From an uncultured Porphyromonadaceae bacterium (lineage in GTDB: Bacteria > Bacteroidota > Bacteroidia > Bacteroidales > Muribaculaceae), in the NCBI GenBank assembly GCA_937892215.1, contig CALAVE010000061.1, positions 1 to 64,000 on the forward strand: a stretch of DNA of 64,000 bases, in the 5' to 3' direction. The position numbers and the translations under genes were made by a program. The notes below the pieces were generated by a model that was not told where the DNA came from, searched no databases, and worked only from the letters and a program-made list of their open reading frames with translations. Of the stretch, positions 42,838-51,483 are shown piece by piece; the stretch's first letter is position 1; every line of letters starts with the position of its first letter.

Positions 42838-45800
42838 TTATTTCACTATCTTGCTTGCGGCCTTAGTGCCGTCGTCGTAAGTGGTTACCACCACGTTCAC
42901 ACCCGGGAACGGCTCCGAAGAAGCGATACCCAGAGGATTGTAGTAAGTAACTTTGCTAACCTGTTTCGACGCATCCACGTCTTGAACGCCGGTCACAACA
43001 CCAATGGTGATGGTCTGCGGCTCGGCAAGACCGAATCCGTCGGCCGGCTCAATAGTAATGGTTCCATTTTCTGTTTTCGTCTTACGACGCACCTTAGCCC
43101 TCACGCCGGCAGGCTCAGAGCCGCTATCAGATTCGTCACCATTATAAGTGAGCAGCAACTTTCCTTCACCATTGTCCTCAACTTTAAGGCCCGGAATGTC
43201 GTACGTGATTTTCAGCGACTTGTCGGTAGCATTAGCCGGAGTGATGGTGTAACTGAGTTCCACAGGCACTGTGGGAGCAACAGTCGCAACGTTGTTAGTT
43301 TCCAGTTCAATGTCTTCAACCGGAATCACAGCATCGCCAGTGGTGATGTGCAACGGCCCCAGCGTGAAGCGGTTACCATAAACAATCTTCACCTTGAACG
43401 TGTGCGTGCCCTTGGTCAAAGGAATCTTAGCCCACTGGTCGCCGGCATCGGGGTTAACGCCCTTGTCCACGTAGAAGTTGTGTCCGTAGTAGGGGCTGGC
43501 ACCAGTAGCGGCCACGTTAGGCCAGCAGAAGAGGGTGTCGTTAGGCGTACCGTCGGCCAGCAGAGTGCTTGTCCACTGCGTCGGGTCGTTAATTAAGGCG
43601 GTAAATTCGGCCACTGCCGCAGCGTTCTCACCGTTCTTATAGCGGTTACCGTCCTGCCCCAGATACACGTTCTGCGGATTCTTCAGCATGGAAGGATAGG
43701 ACTTCTGGTTAGTTGGCAGGTTCTTGCCGTCGAGTTCCAGCACCAGTGCGCCACCGGCGTAGCGACGCGGATAAATCATCTTGTTACCTTCCGGAGTAAG
43801 CACCAGACCGTTAGTTTCGGCACTTGCGGCATTGGAAGCGTACTCATACATGATGGATGTGGCAATGTTCACGTAACCGTAGCAGTAGTCGGGTACCACG
43901 TTCACGGTGTAGTTATACCATGAGCCATAGTACTTGAAGGCGTCCTCGAAAGTCCACGGAGCGGAAGCATTCGCATCGTTGGCATGGCCACCATTGAAGT
44001 CAGCGGGGTTGTGAGCCCATCCGGAATGTCCTATGAACGAAGACAGCGTGCCGAAGGCGAAACCGTTAGTCACGGTGTTAGAATCGAAGCCGGTCTGATT
44101 GGAGCTGATTCCGGCATCGATGTAGATGCTGTCCACATCCATGCGGCGGTTGAAGCCCCAGTTGTTTCGCGTGGGCGAGTAACTGCTGTAGCCAATGCCC
44201 TGGCCTCCATGGTCCCACATAACGCTCTGGATATACTTGTCGGCATTAGCCGTGAGCTGACGGCGCGCATTAGTCGTTGAATTCCTATCAAACTGGAACT
44301 CAGCGAGACTCACGACGCTACCCTCATCCAGGTCGGGGAACACGACCTCAATCTTGTTGAACAAATTGCCGGTCAGTCCCTCCTGAGGTTTATAGACGGT
44401 GAATGCCTGGCGGTTCGGGCTGTCCTTAGCCACACCGAGGTAACTGATCTTGGAAGTTCCGTCGTCGGTGTTGGTAAGTCTCAGATACGGTTCAAACACA
44501 GAGTGCGAGCCGCTCTCGTTATAGGTTATCAGAGCCAAATATGTCATATTACCGAAATCGGCGTGGCCAGAGTTAAAGTGTGTGCTCTGCTCCGCAGTGA
44601 ACACCACGTCGCCCGTGCCGTCGGCCACCGCGCCTGCCCAGCCCTGATATTTACCGGTGGCAGTGTTCTGCCTGATTTCCTTGGCACCTGTCACAGTCCA
44701 TGATGTGATAGGACAAGATATCTCGGCAGAGACGGTGTTAAGGTCGGAATTCACCGAGCCGGCCATATATGTACCGTCGTCCTTAATCATGCCTGTGGGG
44801 ATGGGGTCGGCCACCACGTGTCCCGAGCCGTTACCCAGTTCGGCAATCGCCAAGCTTGCCTCAGCGCCGAAGCCGTCGGCGGCTGATCCGGTCACGGTCA
44901 CCTTGCGCGTTCCCACACCGTTGTAGGTCAGCGTAATGGTTCCGTTACCATTGTCCACAATCACCAGGTCGGCACAGTCGCTGTTCCATTCCACGTTGCC
45001 GTCGGTTGCGTTAGCGGGGCTTACAGTGTAAGAGATGGTCAAAGGTTCACCTGCGGCAAGGGTAGCCACATTGGATTCAGCCAGAGTGATTGACTCCAGA
45101 GGCACCACAGCATCGCCGGTAACCAGCTGGATTACACCCAGTTCGTTATAATGACCGTACACGTTCTGCACACGCAGCGTGTGCTTACCGGCAGTGAGCG
45201 GCACTTGCACGTAGTTGTCGCCGGCCTGCGAATTGGCGGTCTTGTCGGTGATGAAGTTCTTAGAGTAGTCGTTCTCACTCACACTTACTATGTATGGGTA
45301 TGTGAAGAGCGTATCGTTAGGCGTACCGTCGGGCAGCAGAGTGCTTGTCCAGCGGCTGTAGTCGCCCAGAAGTTCCTTGAACTCAGACTTTGAGTAAGCG
45401 TCGGTACCAGCGACGCCCTTGTTGTTGTACATCATGCGCTGCTCCTTAAGGATGCTCGGGAAGGCAGCTTGATTAGTTTTCAGGTTCTCCCCGTCCAGAC
45501 TCAGCACATACGCGCCACCGGCGTATCGGCGGCTCCAAATCATCTTGTTACCTTCCTTAGTAAGGACCATGCCATGATCACCATTTCCGTTAACATCGCC
45601 CGGCACATATACCCACAGCTGCGCCGTGGAGAGGTTGATGGTTGCGTAGCAGGGAGCAGTGACATTGAACGAGTAATTATACCACGAGCCATAGTAGTCA
45701 GTTGCCTGCTGATGCGTCCAGAGGCTGCTTCCGTTGGCCGAGCTTGCCAGGCCGCCGTTCACATCGGCCGGATTGCCATCGGCCACACCGTGAGTGTTTT

Positions 45801-48276
45801 CCACATAGCCGTACTGCAAGCCGTCGATGCCGGCCACATTATTCTCGACACCGGAGCGCACCGCCACACTATCCACATCGTTACGGCGCCAAAAAGTGTT
45901 CCAACTTTCAGCGCTACGCGTGTTGTAACTGTGGTAACCCACACCCTGGCCACCCTGGTCATAGAAGTGAGTCTGGATGTTAACAGTGGAATTCGCTGCC
46001 ACATTGCGCGTTCCGGTCAGTTCGTACTGGAACGACACGAGGCTCACCTCAGCACCTGCGGGAACCTGGGGGAATATCACCTCCACGCCGATGAAATGAT
46101 TACCGCCTGTCAGTCCTCTTGTGGGATAGTAGGCCGTGAGAGTCTGGCGGTTGGGGCTGCTCTTAGTCACGCCCATGCGCACGTAAACTACGTCGCCGTT
46201 TTTGCCGGTCAGCCCCAGCACCGGAGTAAAGGTAGCGTCGGCATTGCTCTGGTCATTAGTTATTACGGTTATCGATGCCTGTGCGACGCTTCCGTCGGCT
46301 ACGTTATAAGCCGTTTCCTGCGATGTCTTGAACGAGATGTCGCTGCCGTTACCGATAGCGCCTGTCCACGACCTGTGCGTCTGGCTCGAACTGTGAGGCA
46401 CAGTGCTGGCGGCACCGGTCACGGTCCAGTCGGTAGTCATTCTATTACCCTCAATCGACAGAGATTTCAGTTCATCGGTGATATTGGCACCGATAAATGT
46501 CCATGCATTCTTGATGGTTCCGGCCGGAATGGGCGTAGCGTCGGTGGCGGCGGCATACACGTTGCCGGTGGTAGGAATCTCAATCATGTGGCTGTCGAGC
46601 CAAGCCTTCTTAGCCGGGAAATAGGCCTTCTGGCGCTCCATGCTTTGTGTGGCAGTAGGATTGCTCACGTTCCAGCGCGTGTTGTCGTAGAGGACGCTCA
46701 GGTCGTGGCCGGCGCAGAGCGCGGAGTTCTCGTAAGCGTCGAGGAAACTCACCATGGAGTTAGTTATGCTTGCACCCTCTGCCTGCCATTTAGCCACCAG
46801 CGCATCGGTGAAGTCATGGTTAGCGTTGGTGTAGAAGTGTTTCAGACGGTCTTTCTTAGTGTTAGACCAGTCGGTGGCGTAGGTCTCACTGGTGTCGAAG
46901 TCCCACAAGAGAGCCACTTTAATCTTCGATGCGCTGGTGTTATCGTTCTTTGTCAGGTACATGTTAGCGCCGGCACTGTCGTGCGTGCCCAGGATCTCAT
47001 GCCCCAGCGCATAGTTCACCAGCGAGTTGATGTCGATGTAGTCGGCGTAGTTTCCGTTTGTGATAGCAGTCTCGTAGTCGGCCAAGTAACCTTCAATGTA
47101 ACTGCGCTGTGCCGAGGTCATATTGGCCAGTTTCGGGTCACGGAAGGTGTAGTTGAACGTGGGGTACTTGTTGCTTCTCACATAGTCCGACGCGGTCCAC
47201 CAGTAAGGGTCGTCCTCAAAGAGATAGCCGGTGTCGCTGATGTTGATGCGGCAGTTGGCGTTACGCTTCACGTAATCCTGAAGCAGGTAGAGGCCCTGAT
47301 ACTGGTCGTTGAACCAGACGTTCACGAACTTGCACTGCGGCACGAAGTCCATGCCCAGCAGTTCGCTAAGCTTGTACCCTGCGAAGTCCACCATCTTCTC
47401 GTCGCGAATGAGCAACCACTCATCGTCGGCCCACTTGCTGTCGTTACCACGCAGCATCAGGTCGGCACTGTTCTCCAGTTTAATCTTGAACGGTTTTGCA
47501 TAGGAACCGGCACTGGAATTTCCGCGGAGCCTAATGCGCATTCCGCTTGTTCCGGACACATAGTCGCCGCTGTCGTAGGTTGCGGTTTCAGAGCCTTCGT
47601 AGATGCGCAGACGTCCGTTAACGTACTCATTGTTAATGATGTCGCTACCCACGGCACCGGAGATGGTGGGGGTGACATACTCCGCTGTGGGGAACACACC
47701 GCCCTCGGTGGTGATGTGAAGCAGCGGCAGTCCGGTGGCTATAAGTTTGCTGATTGTAGCCACACCGTCATCGGCCACCTCATAGGGGTCGTTCGCAGTC
47801 TTGCAAATGTGCAGTTTACGAATCTGAATGGTCTTGTCGGCCACGCCGCCGAAGTCGAAACGGAACTGGTCGCCGGCGGCACCAACGCCCCAATCTGAAA
47901 GTTGCGTTGCCACGTTCAGGCGGAACTCCGTCCACTCGGTAGCGGCAGCCAAATTCTGGTTTTTCACCGAATAAGTGCTGCTCCAGTTGTTGGTCGGAGC
48001 CTTGAAATAAATCTGGAAATCGGGTATCTGCTGGTCCAGCTTATACTCGAACGAAATAACGCACTCGCCATCGGCAAGGGCGCGTGAAAGCGTTTCCGTA
48101 AACACATACGGGTCATTTCCTTGCGTAGTAAACGTGTACACTCCGCTATCGCTATCATAGGCCCACGTCACTTGGCTGGGGTTCAGATTACTAAAAGGCA
48201 ACCTCAGCGACGCATCGGCAGAAACGAAACTTAGCATCACGCTTAACAGCAGTAAATACAGTCCTTTCTGTTTCAT
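42838..48276 (-). CDS. Giant CotH-type surface protein with a duplicated ~570-residue module
   Basis: 1812 residues. Signal peptide 1-22. A beta-sandwich-like N-terminal domain lies at 23-165. The CotH kinase-like domain is at ~186-475: MRIRLRGNSSAGSYAKPFKI, LLIRDEKMVDFAGYKLSELL, VNVWFNDQYQGLYLLQDYVK, GYLFEDD, ALLWDFDTSETY. Two copies of a module follow (581-1145 and 1158-1760), each with a ~185-residue beta domain (TVTGA...SPNRQ...), a ~290-residue part (GGQGIGY, WYNY, GNKMIWSRRYAGGAYVL, WTSTLLPDGTPNDTLF) and a Big-like end (ITPANATD). The C-terminal domain 1772-1812 (VTYYNPLGIA, VNVVVTTYDDGT) is of sorting type. CotH proteins are atypical protein kinases or adhesion factors; the module is not a family I know. 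Confidence 0.88.
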   Translation of the reverse strand: MKQKGLYLLLLSVMLSFVSADASLRLPFSNLNPSQVTWAYDSDSGVYTFTTQGNDPYVFTETLSRALADGECVISFEYKLDQQIPDFQIYFKAPTNNWSSTYSVKNQNLAAATEWTEFRLNVATQLSDWGVGAAGDQFRFDFGGVADKTIQIRKLHICKTANDPYEVADDGVATISKLIATGLPLLHITTEGGVFPTAEYVTPTISGAVGSDIINNEYVNGRLRIYEGSETATYDSGDYVSGTSGMRIRLRGNSSAGSYAKPFKIKLENSADLMLRGNDSKWADDEWLLIRDEKMVDFAGYKLSELLGMDFVPQCKFVNVWFNDQYQGLYLLQDYVKRNANCRINISDTGYLFEDDPYWWTASDYVRSNKYPTFNYTFRDPKLANMTSAQRSYIEGYLADYETAITNGNYADYIDINSLVNYALGHEILGTHDSAGANMYLTKNDNTSASKIKVALLWDFDTSETYATDWSNTKKDRLKHFYTNANHDFTDALVAKWQAEGASITNSMVSFLDAYENSALCAGHDLSVLYDNTRWNVSNPTATQSMERQKAYFPAKKAWLDSHMIEIPTTGNVYAAATDATPIPAGTIKNAWTFIGANITDELKSLSIEGNRMTTDWTVTGAASTVPHSSSQTHRSWTGAIGNGSDISFKTSQETAYNVADGSVAQASITVITNDQSNADATFTPVLGLTGKNGDVVYVRMGVTKSSPNRQTLTAYYPTRGLTGGNHFIGVEVIFPQVPAGAEVSLVSFQYELTGTRNVAANSTVNIQTHFYDQGGQGVGYHSYNTRSAESWNTFWRRNDVDSVAVRSGVENNVAGIDGLQYGYVENTHGVADGNPADVNGGLASSANGSSLWTHQQATDYYGSWYNYSFNVTAPCYATINLSTAQLWVYVPGDVNGNGDHGMVLTKEGNKMIWSRRYAGGAYVLSLDGENLKTNQAAFPSILKEQRMMYNNKGVAGTDAYSKSEFKELLGDYSRWTSTLLPDGTPNDTLFTYPYIVSVSENDYSKNFITDKTANSQAGDNYVQVPLTAGKHTLRVQNVYGHYNELGVIQLVTGDAVVPLESITLAESNVATLAAGEPLTISYTVSPANATDGNVEWNSDCADLVIVDNGNGTITLTYNGVGTRKVTVTGSAADGFGAEASLAIAELGNGSGHVVADPIPTGMIKDDGTYMAGSVNSDLNTVSAEISCPITSWTVTGAKEIRQNTATGKYQGWAGAVADGTGDVVFTAEQSTHFNSGHADFGNMTYLALITYNESGSHSVFEPYLRLTNTDDGTSKISYLGVAKDSPNRQAFTVYKPQEGLTGNLFNKIEVVFPDLDEGSVVSLAEFQFDRNSTTNARRQLTANADKYIQSVMWDHGGQGIGYSSYSPTRNNWGFNRRMDVDSIYIDAGISSNQTGFDSNTVTNGFAFGTLSSFIGHSGWAHNPADFNGGHANDANASAPWTFEDAFKYYGSWYNYTVNVVPDYCYGYVNIATSIMYEYASNAASAETNGLVLTPEGNKMIYPRRYAGGALVLELDGKNLPTNQKSYPSMLKNPQNVYLGQDGNRYKNGENAAAVAEFTALINDPTQWTSTLLADGTPNDTLFCWPNVAATGASPYYGHNFYVDKGVNPDAGDQWAKIPLTKGTHTFKVKIVYGNRFTLGPLHITTGDAVIPVEDIELETNNVATVAPTVPVELSYTITPANATDKSLKITYDIPGLKVEDNGEGKLLLTYNGDESDSGSEPAGVRAKVRRKTKTENGTITIEPADGFGLAEPQTITIGVVTGVQDVDASKQVSKVTYYNPLGIASSEPFPGVNVVVTTYDDGTKAASKIVK

Positions 48277-48486
48277 GTTGTTTAGTTTTAAAAATATACT
48301 TGATTATTATGATTCTCTCTCGTTTTTAGTCTTTTCCCGAAAGCATTCTTTGCCTTTAGTTTACAAAAATACGACTTTCTTCCATTACACGCAAATAAAT
48401 ACCTGATTTTTCACGCTCATTTCAAATATATTTGACAGATTCTGAAAGTGGCGGGAAGGTGACGGAACGGTGCAGCACGGGAGCGG

Positions 48487-48936
48487 CTACAGAGCCTCGG
48501 CGGTGTGAATGATGCGCTGGTTGCTGCTACCGCGAAAGTGGAGCGAAGTGTCGCGCAAGGCCTGCACGAACCGCCCTTCCACCACGGTATCGACCAGCCT
48601 GACTACGGCGAGAAGCGTGGGGTCGGCAGTGATTTCCTCCCACGTGAAGCCGGTGTAAAGCCATACGTTCAGTCCGAGCGCCTTGATACGCCTAATCAGT
48701 TCGGTAACGGCCCGGGGCTGATAGAGCGGGTCACCGCCGGTGATTGTAACCGGCATTTCGTTGTATTCCACCACCCGCATTATCTCATCGAGAGTCATCT
48801 CGGTTCCGGCGCTGAAATCCCACGACTGCGGATTGTGGCATCCGGGACAGGCATGGCGGCACCCGGCCACATAGATGGCGGTCCGGAGCCCCGGACCGTC
48901 AACTGATGTTCCTTCTATTATTCTGAGTATCCTCAT
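48487..48936 (-). CDS. nrdG: Anaerobic ribonucleotide reductase activating protein
   Basis: Radical SAM enzyme that makes the glycyl radical on NrdD. 149 residues from the ATG 48934-48936; the frame continues upstream into nrdD but that part is not NrdG. Cluster motif CRHACPGC (CX3CX2C), then CHNPQSWDF, VTITGGDPLYQPRAV and LGLNVWLYTGFTWEEI. Seventeen nt separate it from nrdD, forming the usual operon. Slightly short of the E. coli protein (154) but complete. Confidence 0.95.
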   Translation of the reverse strand: MRILRIIEGTSVDGPGLRTAIYVAGCRHACPGCHNPQSWDFSAGTEMTLDEIMRVVEYNEMPVTITGGDPLYQPRAVTELIRRIKALGLNVWLYTGFTWEEITADPTLLAVVRLVDTVVEGRFVQALRDTSLHFRGSSNQRIIHTAEAL

Positions 48937-48953
48937 GCGCCTCGCCTCACTAT

Positions 48954-51161
48954 CTACTTGTGAACCACGCGGTCGTGAAGTTCGGCAAGTTTGCCGCTGT
49001 TCCAGCGGTCGGTGGTACCCACGAGATATCCTGTGATGCGCTGCAGGCGGTCGATGTTGGTGCCGCCGCACTTGGGGCAGACATTGAGGTCCTCGGTCGC
49101 ATCCTCGTATCCGCAGTCCATGCACCGGTTGCGATTGTGATTCACCGAACCGTAGCCTATATTGTACTTGTCCATCAGGTCCACGATGTCGCTGATGGCC
49201 TGTGGATTGTGAGTGGCATCGCCGTCAATTTCCACGTAGAAGATATGACCGCCACGCGTCAGTTCGTGATATGGAGCCTCCACCTCGGCCTTGTGCTTGG
49301 GACTGCAATGATAGTAAACCGGCACGTGGTTGGAATTGGTGTAGTAGATCTTGTCGGTGACGCCAGGAATCTCGCCGTAGTCCTTGCGGTCGCGCCGTGT
49401 AAACTTACCGCTGAGCCCCTCGGCCGGAGTGGCGAGGATGCTGAAATTGTGCTGATAGCGCTCGCTGAACTCCACCGCCTTGTCGCGCATGCGCGTCACT
49501 ATGCGCAGGCCCAGTTCCTGGCTCGCGGCATCCTCGCCATGGTGCTTGCCGGTGAGGGCTATCAGGCACTCGGCAAGGCCTATGAAGCCTATTCCCAGCG
49601 TTCCCTGATTGATAACGCTCTCCACGCTCTCGTTGGGCTTGAGTTTGTCGGCACCGTTCCACAGTTGGGACATCAGTAGCGGGAACTGCTTGGCGAAGGC
49701 TGTTTTCTGGAAGTTGTAGCGGTCGCAGAGTTGTCTGGCGGTGATTTCCATCAGGTTGTCCAGTTTCTTGAAGAATTCGCTGATTCGGGCGTCACGGTCC
49801 TCAATGTTCATGCACTCTATGGCGAGTTTCACGATGTTGATGGTGGAGAATGAGAGGTTTCCGCGGCCTATCGAGGTCTTTTCGCCGAAACGGTTCTCAA
49901 ACACGCGCGTGCGGCAGCCCATGGTGGCCACTTCGTAGCGGTAGCGCAGCGGGTCGTCCTCGCGCCAGAGTTCGTGGAAGTTATAGGTAGCGTCCAGGTT
50001 GACGAAGTTGGGGAAGAACCGGCGCGCGGTCACCTTGCAGGCCAGTTGGTAGAGGTCGTAGTTCCGGTCGGTGGGCAGATAACTGATTCCGCGCTTCTTT
50101 TTCCAGATTTGAATGGGGAATATTGCCGTGGCGCCGTTACCCACGCCCTCGTAGGTGCTGTGCAGCAGTTCGCGGATAATGCACCGTCCCTCGGCGCTGG
50201 TATCGGTGCCATAGTTTATGGAACTGAACACCACCTGATTACCTCCGCGCGAATGTATTGTGTTCATGTTGTGGATAAAAGCCTCCATGGCCTGGTGAAC
50301 CCGGCTTGCCGTCTTGTTGATGGCATGCTGTTTCACGCGCTCTTTTCCGCCGAGCCCCTCCAGCGGACGAATTATATAGTCCTCTACCTCAGCGTCATAC
50401 AGGTCAGCATAATTCTCACCGGAAAGTTCTTCCACATATTTCACTTCCTCAATGTAAGTGCGGCGCACGAACGGAGCCAGGTAGAAGTCGAATGCCGGTA
50501 TGGCTTGGCCACCGTGCATCTCGTTCTGCGCGGTCTCCATTGAGATGCAGGCAAGTACGCTCGCGGTCTCGATGCGCTTAGCGGGACGCGACTCACCGTG
50601 ATTGGCGAAGAAACCGTTGCGCAAAATCTTGTCCAGTGGGTGCTGGACGCAAGTGAGGCTCTTTGTGGGATAGTAGTCCTTGTCGTGGATGTGCAGATAG
50701 TTGTTGCGCACAGCATCGCGCGCTTCCTCGCTCAGCAGGTAGTCGTCCACGAAAGGTTTGGTGGATTCGCTGGCGAATTTCATCATCATTCCGGCCGGAG
50801 AATCGGCGTTCATGTTGGCATTCTCGCGAGTTATGTCGTTGTTCTTGGCGTTGATGATTTCAAGGAAGATGTCGCGAGTCTTTGCCTTCCGGGCCACGCT
50901 ACGCTTGTGGCGGTAGTTGATGTAGCAGCGCGCCACCTCCTTACGGGGACTTTTCATGAGTTCCAGTTCCACCATATCCTGGATTTGCTCCACGGTCATC
51001 CGGTCCTTACCATGGGCTCCTATCCGGTCGGCAATTCGCTGTATAAGCGACTCATCCTCACCGGCTTCAGTATGTAGCATGGCCTTACGAATCGCGGCCT
51101 TAATCTTCTCCTCGTTGTAACCCACAATGCGCCCGTCGCGCTTTACCACTGTTTGAATCAT
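48954..51161 (-). CDS. nrdD: Anaerobic ribonucleoside-triphosphate reductase
   Basis: Reduces NTPs to dNTPs without oxygen, using a glycyl radical. 735 residues. N-terminal ATP-cone (VVKRDGRIVGYNEEKIKAAI), core features LHIHDKDYYPTKSLTCVQHP, INKTASRVHQAMEAFIHNMN, SRGGNQVVFSSINYG, NQGTLGIGFIGLAECLIALT. Zinc site CMDCGYEDATEDLNVCPKCG near the end and the glycyl-radical loop RITGYLVGTTDRWNSGKLAE. All hallmarks are intact, supporting an anaerobic lifestyle. Consensus promoter at 51244-51275. Confidence 0.97.
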   Translation of the reverse strand: MIQTVVKRDGRIVGYNEEKIKAAIRKAMLHTEAGEDESLIQRIADRIGAHGKDRMTVEQIQDMVELELMKSPRKEVARCYINYRHKRSVARKAKTRDIFLEIINAKNNDITRENANMNADSPAGMMMKFASESTKPFVDDYLLSEEARDAVRNNYLHIHDKDYYPTKSLTCVQHPLDKILRNGFFANHGESRPAKRIETASVLACISMETAQNEMHGGQAIPAFDFYLAPFVRRTYIEEVKYVEELSGENYADLYDAEVEDYIIRPLEGLGGKERVKQHAINKTASRVHQAMEAFIHNMNTIHSRGGNQVVFSSINYGTDTSAEGRCIIRELLHSTYEGVGNGATAIFPIQIWKKKRGISYLPTDRNYDLYQLACKVTARRFFPNFVNLDATYNFHELWREDDPLRYRYEVATMGCRTRVFENRFGEKTSIGRGNLSFSTINIVKLAIECMNIEDRDARISEFFKKLDNLMEITARQLCDRYNFQKTAFAKQFPLLMSQLWNGADKLKPNESVESVINQGTLGIGFIGLAECLIALTGKHHGEDAASQELGLRIVTRMRDKAVEFSERYQHNFSILATPAEGLSGKFTRRDRKDYGEIPGVTDKIYYTNSNHVPVYYHCSPKHKAEVEAPYHELTRGGHIFYVEIDGDATHNPQAISDIVDLMDKYNIGYGSVNHNRNRCMDCGYEDATEDLNVCPKCGGTNIDRLQRITGYLVGTTDRWNSGKLAELHDRVVHK

Positions 51162-51243
51162 AGTCTAATCAGGTGTGTTTGAATTAGTTTGTTAATGTTA
51201 TCCGTTGATTTTCCACAAAAAACTGACGTATTTTTGCGTGTCA

Positions 51244-51275
51244 CAAAATTAATAATTGTTGCATCATCGGGCAAA
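51244..51275 (-). promoter_or_regulatory. nrdDG promoter
   Basis: TTTG (51272-51275), 20 nt, TAATTTTG (51244-51251) on the minus strand. The ~75-nt leader has no NrdR-type box that I could recognise. The rest of the 322-nt gap up to 51483 holds only the terminator of the next gene. Confidence 0.75.
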
Positions 51276-51422
51276 TAATTTCCAAATTAATTTCCAAAAA
51301 ATTTCTTTTTCGGAAAACTTTCAGCACTCACCAAAAGATACACTTTCCTAATATCCAGTATTTTAACAAAATATTTTGGAAAACTTCATGCTATTATATG
51401 ACCGCACAAATTATCCAACAAA

Positions 51423-51462
51423 AACATGGCCTGCAAATCAAAAACAATCTGCAGTCCATGTT
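51423..51462 (-). terminator. Terminator after the shorter CotH gene
   Basis: AACATGG-c-CTGCA (51423-51435) with TGCAG-t-CCATGTT (51450-51462), one mismatch, followed on the minus strand by a TTTTGTTGG tail. Confidence 0.75.
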
Positions 51463-51483
51463 CTTAATCTTTTCACAAAGTGG

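Noticed and set aside
45469..47898. 809-codon open frame antisense to the giant CotH gene
   Set aside because: It mirrors the codon bias of the real gene and has no recognisable domain or start context.
42838..48276. GDVNGNGD in the giant protein considered as a dockerin repeat
   Set aside because: It is a single loop inside the repeated module, lacks the second helix pattern and is not at the C-terminus.
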